Assembly (NCBI GenBank): GCA_016780825.1
Contig: JADHLF010000069.1
Span: 1-5,904, forward strand
Reading direction: 5' to 3'
DNA: 5,904 bases
Origin: Planktomarina sp.
Lineage (GTDB): Bacteria > Pseudomonadota > Alphaproteobacteria > Rhodobacterales > Rhodobacteraceae
A model generated the notes under the pieces. That model was not told the origin of the DNA. It did not search any database and saw only the letters and a list, made by a program, of their open reading frames with translations. A program made the translations under genes and the position numbers. This document shows, in pieces, positions 1 through 5,003 of the stretch. Within the stretch, counting starts at the first letter, position 1; each line of letters starts with the position of its first letter.

Positions 1-604
1 TGGGGCGCATCTCGATACCTGGCGTCGCCAAATCAACCAACATGAAAGAAATACCGGCTTGGGGTTTGCAATCGCTGTCCGTGCGCACGAGGCAAAAGAT
101 CATATTGGCGTATTGGCCCAATGTGGTCCAAGTTTTCTGGCCATTGATCACATAGTGATCGCCCTGTTTGACAGCTGTGGTTTTGAGACTGGCCAAGTCT
201 GATCCAGACCCCGGCTCTGAATAGCCCTGGCACCACCAATCCGTGCCATCGCACATGCGCGGGAGCCAATGCTCTTGTTGCTCTTTTGAGCCGAAAGCCA
301 TCAAAACCGGTGCCAGCATCTTAAGACCAAACGGTAAGATACGCGGGGCGCCGGCGGCTGCGCATTCTTCTTCGAAGATAAATTGTTGTACGGGGCTCCA
401 GCCCACTCCGCCAAAGGATTTGGGCCAATTGTAAGTCAGCCAGCCGCGTTTATGCAAAACCGCATGCCAAAATTCCGTATCCTCTTTGCTCACAGGCAGG
501 TCCGCATGAACCCTGCGTGAAATATCTGTTGGCAATTCGGCGTTGAGAAATTCTATGACCTCTTGGCGAAATGCCTGGTCAGCTTCGGTGAAGTTCAGAT
601 CCAT
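1..604 (-). CDS. Acyl-CoA dehydrogenase, N-terminal two thirds or less (runs off the left edge)
   Basis: This is a flavin-dependent acyl-CoA dehydrogenase, which would introduce the trans-2 double bond into an acyl-CoA in the cytoplasm. I translated it by hand: 201 codons are present before the window ends, of the usual 380-400. It opens MDLNFTEADQAFRQEV, a typical N-terminal helical domain (about residues 1-120). The middle beta domain starts with the FAD/substrate motif YSEPGSGSDLASL (128-140), followed by INGQKTWTT (153-161), which is also characteristic. The ATG at 604 follows the stop of the bifunctional enzyme gene by 4 bp. Its Shine-Dalgarno AGGGA (616-612, spacing 7) lies inside the last codons of that gene, so the two are probably co-transcribed and coupled. 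The sequence differs clearly from the ACAD10/11-type dehydrogenase at the right edge, so the substrates should differ. The style resembles the PimC-like dehydrogenases, but this is only an impression. The catalytic glutamate is expected in the missing C-terminal part. Confidence 0.93.
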   Translation of the reverse strand, partial: MDLNFTEADQAFRQEVIEFLNAELPTDISRRVHADLPVSKEDTEFWHAVLHKRGWLTYNWPKSFGGVGWSPVQQFIFEEECAAAGAPRILPFGLKMLAPVLMAFGSKEQQEHWLPRMCDGTDWWCQGYSEPGSGSDLASLKTTAVKQGDHYVINGQKTWTTLGQYANMIFCLVRTDSDCKPQAGISFMLVDLATPGIEMRP

Positions 605-608
605 AGCT

Positions 609-2699
609 CTATCCCTTATTTAGGTCGTCGAAGGTTCGCCTGGAGGCCACCAGCTCTATCAACAGCGGCGAGGCTTGCCAAAATATCGGATCGTCCTGCC
701 CATAGCGGCGGATATCGTCCAGCAGCCGCGCCAGACCGTAGCTGTCTGCATATTTCATGGGCCCAGCGCGATATCTTGGGAAGCCATAGCCGTGCACGAA
801 GGTCACATCGATATCCGAAGGTTTCAAGGCCACCCCTTCACGCAGGACGTCGCAGGCTTCATTGACCATTGCCGCCAGATAGCGCGCCATAATCTCTTCG
901 GAGGTAAATTTGCGGGCCACGATGGATTTTTTGGCGCGCTCCGCCTCTATGAGAGCGAGAATCTCAGGATCGGGCGCGCCGATGCGTGCGCCGTCGGGGT
1001 AAAGGTAAAAGCCGCGCCCGGATTTTTGCCCAAACCAGCCGCACTCGCAGATGCGATCGGCGATTTCAACATAACGCTCCGCCGGGTTGCGCGTGTCCTC
1101 TGCGGCTTTGCGATTGTCCCATCCGATGTCCAGACCGGCCAGATCATACATGGCATGAAGGCCCATTGGATAGCCAAACTCGACAATGGCGGCATCAATC
1201 TCATAGGGCGTGGCGCCATCCTCCATCATATGGGCGGCACACTCACCATATTTGCCAAGAATGCGGTTGCCAATGAATCCGGGGGAATTGCCGGCGCGCA
1301 CGGGGATCTTGCCCAAAGTTTTGGCCAAAGCGAAGCCGGTTGCGACCACATCATCGGCGGCGCTCTGCGGTACAACAATTTCCAGCAGCTTCATGATATT
1401 TGCCGGGCTGAAAAAATGCAGGCCAAGCACATGTTCACGGCGGTTGGTGGCGCTGGAAATTTCGTCTATGTCGATATAGCTCGTGTTGGAGGCCAGAACC
1501 GCGTCGGGCTTGAGCACTTTGTCGAGCTGTTCAAATACACCGCGTTTGACATCGAGCCGCTCAAAAACGGCCTCAATGACCATATCGACCTCTGACAGAT
1601 CGGCGAATTCCGTTGAGCCGCTATACCGGGCCATGATGCTGGATTTTTGCGCTGCGTTCATGCGACCCTTGGCAATCAGGCGATCATAGACCTGCTCAAC
1701 ATTGGCCCGTCCCCGCGCCAAGCTTTCCTGATCGCGTTCGATCATCGTGACGGGCAGGCCGCTGTTCAGGGCCGCGACGGTGATGCCCGCGCCCATGGTG
1801 CCGCCGCCCACCACCCCAAGGCGGTTGAGGGGGCGCGGCTCGGCGCGGCTGGCTTCGGGAACTTTGGCACTGGCGCGTTGGGCAAAAAAGGCGTGGATCA
1901 TGCCTTTGGATTGCTCTGAGGCGAGGCATTCAAAAAAGCAATCGCGTTCGAACAGGCGTCCCTCTGCGAAAGGTTGGGTGATGCAGGCGCGCAGGCAATC
2001 GACAATCTTGAGCGGGGCCATTTGCCCGCGCATGCGGCGGTGCGCCGTCTGCTCGGCATCTCTCAACGCCGCTTCGAAGCCGGCTTTGTCCGCGAGGCCA
2101 GAGGTGGCATATTTGGTGCGGCGGGGGCTTCGGAGCTCTGCGGCATAAATCAAAGCGGCTTGGCGCAAATCCCCTTCGGCCAAACGGTCAATCAATCCGG
2201 CGCTCAGAGCCTGAGTTGCGCCTATGGGTGTGCCTTTGAACATGATGTCGAGCGCCATGGCGGCGCCGCATAAGCGGGGCAAGCGCTGCGTGCCGCCGGC
2301 GCCGGGGATCAGCCCGAGATGAATTTCCGGCAGGCCCACCTGCGCTGATGGCGCGGCGATGCGGTAATGGCTGCCCAGGGCAATCTCAAAACCGCCCCCC
2401 AAAGCCGTGCCATGCAGGGCGGCCACCACGGGCTTGCTGCAACTTTCAATGCGATCAATCACATCTGGCAAATGCGGATCCTGCATCGGTTGGCCAAATT
2501 CCTTGATATCCGCCCCGGCCGGAAAGCTCCGCCCTGCGCCAATGATCACGATGGCTGTGATGGCCGCATCTGCATCCGCCTGCACCACAGCATCGCGCAA
2601 GCCTTGCCGCACGGCCTGGCTCAGCGCGTTGACGGGCGGGTTATTGATCTCAATGACGGCGATAGAACCGGCTGTCGAGCATGTCACAGGTGGGGTCAT
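609..2699 (-). CDS. FadB/FadJ-like bifunctional enoyl-CoA hydratase / 3-hydroxyacyl-CoA dehydrogenase
   Basis: This cytoplasmic beta-oxidation enzyme hydrates trans-2-enoyl-CoA to (S)-3-hydroxyacyl-CoA and oxidises it with NAD+ to 3-ketoacyl-CoA. The protein has 696 residues, close to the 700-730 usual for FadB, FadJ and the peroxisomal bifunctional enzyme. Residues about 10-190 are a crotonase domain with AGADI (61-65), the GGGFE glutamate E105 and the LPEIHLG glutamate E125. These are the two catalytic acids 20 residues apart, and the oxyanion-hole glycines are present. Residues about 293-470 are a Rossmann NAD domain with GGGTMG (298-303), SNTS (404-407) and HFFSP with catalytic H428. E440 lies 12 residues on, as in the His-Glu dyad of FadB. 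NSPGFIGNRI (471-480) opens the first C-terminal dimerisation domain, and a second copy spans about 606-690 (GYGFPRYRAGP). Both activities therefore look intact. The start at 2699 is supported by AAGGA at spacing 7. No thiolase gene is adjacent in the window, so whether this protein pairs with one is unknown. Confidence 0.96.
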   Translation of the reverse strand: MTPPVTCSTAGSIAVIEINNPPVNALSQAVRQGLRDAVVQADADAAITAIVIIGAGRSFPAGADIKEFGQPMQDPHLPDVIDRIESCSKPVVAALHGTALGGGFEIALGSHYRIAAPSAQVGLPEIHLGLIPGAGGTQRLPRLCGAAMALDIMFKGTPIGATQALSAGLIDRLAEGDLRQAALIYAAELRSPRRTKYATSGLADKAGFEAALRDAEQTAHRRMRGQMAPLKIVDCLRACITQPFAEGRLFERDCFFECLASEQSKGMIHAFFAQRASAKVPEASRAEPRPLNRLGVVGGGTMGAGITVAALNSGLPVTMIERDQESLARGRANVEQVYDRLIAKGRMNAAQKSSIMARYSGSTEFADLSEVDMVIEAVFERLDVKRGVFEQLDKVLKPDAVLASNTSYIDIDEISSATNRREHVLGLHFFSPANIMKLLEIVVPQSAADDVVATGFALAKTLGKIPVRAGNSPGFIGNRILGKYGECAAHMMEDGATPYEIDAAIVEFGYPMGLHAMYDLAGLDIGWDNRKAAEDTRNPAERYVEIADRICECGWFGQKSGRGFYLYPDGARIGAPDPEILALIEAERAKKSIVARKFTSEEIMARYLAAMVNEACDVLREGVALKPSDIDVTFVHGYGFPRYRAGPMKYADSYGLARLLDDIRRYGQDDPIFWQASPLLIELVASRRTFDDLNKG

Positions 2700-2732
2700 C
2701 GAAGCATCCTTTGCGATTGCAGCGCCGCGCCA

Positions 2733-2743
2733 GCGTAAAACGC
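2733..2743. repeat. Short inverted repeat GCGT-AAA-ACGC
   Basis: This is a perfect 4-bp arm repeat with a 3-base centre, in the 69-bp gap between the TetR gene and the bifunctional enzyme gene. A repeat this short occurs often by chance. It could be part of a small mRNA hairpin or a protein site upstream of the bifunctional enzyme, but nothing else in the sequence supports a role. Confidence 0.25.
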
Positions 2744-2753
2744 AGGGGTTTGG

Positions 2754-2767
2754 GAGATCAACATCTC
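2754..2767. repeat. Inverted repeat GAGAT-CAAC-ATCTC just downstream of the TetR stop
   Basis: Two perfect 5-bp arms around a 4-base centre begin one base beyond the TetR stop codon (2769-2771), reading leftward. There is no following T-run on the - strand (CCCAAACCCC follows), so it does not look like an intrinsic terminator. It may form a small hairpin between two cistrons, moderating read-through or mRNA decay, or it may be chance. It does not resemble the 20-bp palindrome in the divergent promoter region. Confidence 0.3.
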
Positions 2768-2768
2768 A

Positions 2769-3374
2769 TTATGGCTTTGCCACTGCGCCCAAGGCCATAT
2801 TGGCCAATTGTTCGGCGATGGCGGTGATATTTTCTGCGTCGCGCGGTTGGTACCAATAGATCGGCGCATGCAGCATCATCAAAAAGCTCCGCACGGCGAT
2901 GGAGATATTTTGGTCGCGAAAATGCCCACTGGCGATACCCTGGGCCAATGTGCTGCGGAAAAAGCCTTCATATTCCGATTGCAGCGCTGCGATTTCGCGG
3001 CGCAAAGCCCGCTCGGCCGGTGTTGCACCGCCGGTCTTTGAGCCGCGCATCTCCTCAACCACAACCCGGTGATAGGCCAGCTCGGATATCATCGCGATGA
3101 CATGCGCTTTGGCCATTGCGTGAAATTTTTCCGGCGGCGGCAGGGGGGCATCGAACTGCGGACGGACTCGCTCTAAGGTGAGCTGTACGGAATGTTTGCG
3201 AATGGCGCAGACCAATTCGCTTTTTGATCCGAAATGATGGTAAATTTTTCCCTTTGTGGCGCCAAGGTCGCGGGCGATGTCATCAATCGAGGTTTGATCC
3301 ACCCCATGGGTGGCAAAGGCGTGAGCGGCGGCATCTAAGATGCGTCCCTTAACCGATGTGCTGTCGAGCATCAT
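2769..3374 (-). CDS. TetR-family transcriptional repressor, probable local regulator
   Basis: This is a DNA-binding regulator of 201 residues, a normal length for TetR proteins. The N-terminal helix-turn-helix spans about residues 10-55, with ILDAAAHAFATHGVDQTSI, DDIARDLG and KGKIYHHFGSKSELV (41-55), the classic TetR signature. The C-terminal ligand-binding half is helical and carries MLHAPIYWYQPRD near its end. This is reminiscent of acyl-CoA-responsive KstR2-type regulators, although I hold that loosely. I chose the ATG at 3374 because its ATGA overlaps the stop of the kinase gene and AAGG lies 9 bases upstream. The next ATG, at 3371, would have a spacing of 12. An upstream extension to 3545 lies inside the kinase gene and does not look like TetR sequence. 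Being third in the leftward operon, it probably represses its own promoter through the palindrome at 4927-4946. The ligand is unknown, and an acyl-CoA intermediate is plausible. Confidence 0.93.
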   Translation of the reverse strand: MMLDSTSVKGRILDAAAHAFATHGVDQTSIDDIARDLGATKGKIYHHFGSKSELVCAIRKHSVQLTLERVRPQFDAPLPPPEKFHAMAKAHVIAMISELAYHRVVVEEMRGSKTGGATPAERALRREIAALQSEYEGFFRSTLAQGIASGHFRDQNISIAVRSFLMMLHAPIYWYQPRDAENITAIAEQLANMALGAVAKP

Positions 3375-4411
3375 GACGGGCGGCCTTGCGCGGTGTGTTT
3401 TGCGGCCTGGGCCAGAGTGGCGATGCTGCGGCTCATCGTATCCATTCCCCTGGGGTTTGAGGCATTGCCCGATTGGGCACGATGCAACACGCCTTCTAAA
3501 ATGGCTGCCAATCGAAAGAAGGAAAAAACCATATAAAACGCCCAATTCTCAGGCGGGGCGATGCCTCTGAGAGCGCAGTATTGCGCCACATAGTCCGCCT
3601 CTTCCGGCAGGCCCTGCGCAGTGCGGTCAATGCCCTTGAGCCCTTTGATCATACCGTCCTGCGGCAGGCGCAGGCCCATACATTGATAGGCGAGGTCCGC
3701 AAAGGGATGCCCCAGTGTGGACAATTCCCAATCCAAAACCGCGATCATATCGGGAGTTTTTGCGTCGAACATGACGTTGTCCAAGCGGTAATCCCCATGC
3801 ACGATGGCGATTTGTCCGTCATCTTGCACCATGTTGCGGTCCAGCCAATCGATGGTCCAATCCATATCGGGGCGTGACTGCGTTTCACAGGCGCGATATT
3901 GCCCCGTCCAACGCGAGACTTGCCGCGAAAAATAATTGCCTGGTTTGCCGAAGTCCGCCAGTCCAACCGCCTGTGGATCCACATCATGCAGAGCGGCCAA
4001 GGTCCGCACGAGGGCATGGTAGGCGTCTTGGCGGAACTTTGGAGATTGTTCGGGGAGAGCGGGATCCCAAAAAACCCGCCCCTCCAAATGTTCCATCACC
4101 AAAAATTGCGCGCCCAGTGGGCTGTCTTCGCCTGACAGGTGCAACATTTGAGGCACGGGCACGGCGCTCTTGGCCAGAGCGGTCATGACGCGAAACTCGC
4201 GATCTACCGCATGGGCGGATTTGAGCAAAGTGCCCGGTGGCTTGGCGCGCAGCACAAAATGTCGCCCTGCGGTGTCGGTTATCCGATATGTTGGGTTGGA
4301 TTGGCCGTCGGAAAATTTCGTGATCTCCGATAATCCGGAAAATCCACCCACATGGTGCTCCAAATATGTGGAGAGCTGTTGAGGATCATAGCTGTGAAGG
4401 GCTTGGGTCAT
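3371..4411 (-). CDS. ACAD10/11-type phosphotransferase (APH-fold kinase), probable hydroxyacyl-CoA kinase
   Basis: This 346-residue protein has the aminoglycoside-phosphotransferase / choline-kinase fold of the subgroup that forms the N-terminal domain of ACAD10 and ACAD11 and the LvaA protein of levulinate catabolism. Members of that subgroup phosphorylate the hydroxyl of 4-hydroxyacyl-CoA, not antibiotics. Visible motifs are FSDGQSNPTY (33-42, nucleotide loop), HFVLRAKPPG with the likely ATP-binding K57, the catalytic HGDYRLDN with H205, D207 and N212, and the metal-binding VLDWE with D227. GHPFADLAY (234-242) follows, as usual for the subgroup. The ATG at 4411 forms an ATGA overlap with the stop of the hydratase gene, with GAGG 10 bases upstream. 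A longer frame to 4468 only intrudes into that gene. Automatic annotation may label it an antibiotic-resistance phosphotransferase, which the gene context argues against. The partner dehydrogenase is encoded divergently at 5004. The exact substrate is inferred. Confidence 0.9.
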   Translation of the reverse strand: MTQALHSYDPQQLSTYLEHHVGGFSGLSEITKFSDGQSNPTYRITDTAGRHFVLRAKPPGTLLKSAHAVDREFRVMTALAKSAVPVPQMLHLSGEDSPLGAQFLVMEHLEGRVFWDPALPEQSPKFRQDAYHALVRTLAALHDVDPQAVGLADFGKPGNYFSRQVSRWTGQYRACETQSRPDMDWTIDWLDRNMVQDDGQIAIVHGDYRLDNVMFDAKTPDMIAVLDWELSTLGHPFADLAYQCMGLRLPQDGMIKGLKGIDRTAQGLPEEADYVAQYCALRGIAPPENWAFYMVFSFFRLAAILEGVLHRAQSGNASNPRGMDTMSRSIATLAQAAKHTAQGRPS

Positions 4412-4908
4412 ATCGGCGAGACCTCTTTGCTCGGGCGTGGCGGTGAGAAGACGGCGACATTGATCCAATCGGCAACGAGGGCAGGCGTCTCGCTGTGTTC
4501 AATCTCAATGGTCAGCTCGGTCACCATGCGCAGGTGATGGGCCTGGGTCCTTGTGACCTCTTTGAGTATGAATGCGCCTCGAATTCGGCGGCCGCTGGGC
4601 AGCGGCGAGAGGAAGCGCAGGCGATTAAATCCTGCGTTGAGATTCATAATCTGCCCGGGCAGATTGGGCAGCGTCTCTTGTGCCATGCGGCTGGCCATGG
4701 AGAGCGTCAGAAACCCATGCGCGACAGTGCCTTCAAAAGGGGTCTCCGCCCGCGCGCGGGCCGGGTCGACATGGATGAACTGGTGATCTTCAGTGATCTT
4801 GGCAAAGGCATCAATCCGCGCTTGATCCACCAATATCCAGGAGCTGTGCCCCAAGCGCAGGCCGATCTGCCCGCTTTGAGCGGCAAAGGCGCGGTCCAGA
4901 TCCGACAT
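4408..4908 (-). CDS. MaoC/NodN-like hot-dog hydratase, probable (R)-specific enoyl-CoA hydratase
   Basis: This 166-residue single hot-dog-fold protein probably adds water to trans-2-enoyl-CoA to give (R)-3-hydroxyacyl-CoA. The hydratase-2 motif is clear: KITEDHQFIHVDPARA holds D41 and H46, five residues apart as in PhaJ. PFEGTVAHGFLTLS (57-70) is the family hallmark, and NAGFNRLRFLSPLPSG (91-106) is typical of the NodN-like branch. The start at 4908 has GGAAG at spacing 7. An upstream frame to 4974 would translate through the palindrome and promoter region and adds no family sequence. It is the first gene of the leftward operon, and its TGA overlaps the ATG of the kinase gene. In context it may hydrate the enoyl-CoA produced by the kinase/dehydrogenase pair. 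Its opposite stereochemistry to the bifunctional enzyme is discussed in the findings. Confidence 0.92.
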   Translation of the reverse strand: MSDLDRAFAAQSGQIGLRLGHSSWILVDQARIDAFAKITEDHQFIHVDPARARAETPFEGTVAHGFLTLSMASRMAQETLPNLPGQIMNLNAGFNRLRFLSPLPSGRRIRGAFILKEVTRTQAHHLRMVTELTIEIEHSETPALVADWINVAVFSPPRPSKEVSPI

Positions 4909-4915
4909 CACTTGG

Positions 4916-4920
4916 CTTCC
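4916..4920 (-). promoter_or_regulatory. Ribosome binding site of the MaoC-like gene
   Basis: GGAAG on the - strand lies 7 bases before the ATG at 4908. This decides the start against the longer frame beginning at 4974, which would overlap the operator. Confidence 0.6.
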
Positions 4921-4921
4921 A

Positions 4922-4950
4922 TTGACAACATACTCGCGAGTATGTTTCAT
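4922..4950 (+). promoter_or_regulatory. Candidate sigma-70 promoter of the ACAD10/11-type dehydrogenase
   Basis: A perfect -35 TTGACA (4922-4927) is followed after 17 bases by TTTCAT (4945-4950), which matches four of the six consensus -10 bases. Transcription would start near 4957, leaving a leader of about 47 bases before the ATG at 5004. The spacer is almost entirely filled by the 20-bp palindrome, a classic arrangement for repression by blocking RNA polymerase. Confidence 0.55.
4927..4946. promoter_or_regulatory. Perfect 20-bp palindrome, probable operator for the TetR regulator
   Basis: AACATACTCGCGAGTATGTT is an uninterrupted perfect palindrome with a CGCG centre; pairing ends at 4926/4947. 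Size and symmetry fit the operator of a TetR dimer or dimer pair. It lies between the divergent genes, fills the -35/-10 spacer of the rightward promoter and covers the candidate leftward -10. Binding by the TetR protein encoded at 3374-2769 is inferred from proximity. I saw no second full copy in the window. Confidence 0.75.
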
Positions 4951-4968
4951 GAAGGGGAGGCCTGTAAA
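4939..4968 (-). promoter_or_regulatory. Candidate promoter of the leftward hydratase-kinase-TetR operon
   Basis: On the - strand TTTACA (4968-4963, five of six -35 bases) is followed after 18 bases by CATACT (4944-4939, four of six -10 bases). Transcription would start near 4932, about 24 bases before the ATG at 4908. The -10 hexamer lies within the right half of the palindrome, so one bound repressor could shut off both directions. The -10 is weak, so the position is tentative. Confidence 0.4.
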
Positions 4969-4991
4969 GGGCAAAATATCTTTGGAACATT

Positions 4992-4996
4992 GAGGG
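4992..4996 (+). promoter_or_regulatory. Ribosome binding site of the ACAD10/11-type dehydrogenase
   Basis: GAGGG lies 7 bases before the ATG at 5004, favouring it over the in-frame ATG at 5010 (spacing 13). An in-frame TAA at 4965 excludes a start further upstream of it. Confidence 0.65.
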
Positions 4997-5003
4997 CGCG
5001 GAT

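Noticed and set aside
675..1595. Open frame of 306 codons on the + strand opposite the bifunctional enzyme gene
   Set aside because: The - strand gene has every expected motif over this range. The + strand translation has no recognisable domain and is best explained as a codon-bias shadow of a GC-rich gene.
2754..2767. Intrinsic terminator after the TetR gene
   Set aside because: The stem has only 5 base pairs, is not GC-rich, and is not followed by a run of T on the - strand.
2407..2859. Open frame of 150 codons on the + strand spanning the start of the bifunctional enzyme gene and the end of the TetR gene
   Set aside because: It crosses a gene boundary, has no domain-like sequence and lies opposite two well-supported genes.
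3375..3545. N-terminal extension of the TetR protein by 57 residues
   Set aside because: It lies inside the kinase gene in another frame, does not resemble TetR sequence, and the ATG at 3374 has the ATGA overlap and a ribosome binding site.
4195..4202. ACTCGCGA inside the kinase gene as a second operator copy
   Set aside because: Only the core matches, the flanking bases do not continue the palindrome, and it lies in a coding region.
3371..4411. Antibiotic-resistance aminoglycoside phosphotransferase
   Set aside because: The fold is shared, but the sequence style (VLRAKPPG, HGDYRLDN, VLDWELSTLGHPFADLAY) and the acyl-CoA gene context point to the ACAD10/11 kinase subgroup.
4412..4468. N-terminal extension of the kinase by 19 residues
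   Set aside because: It would overlap the hydratase gene by about 60 bases and adds no family sequence. The ATGA start at 4411 is better supported.
4909..4974. N-terminal extension of the MaoC-like protein by 22 residues
   Set aside because: It would be translated from the operator and promoter region. The start at 4908 has GGAAG at spacing 7 and gives a normal family length.
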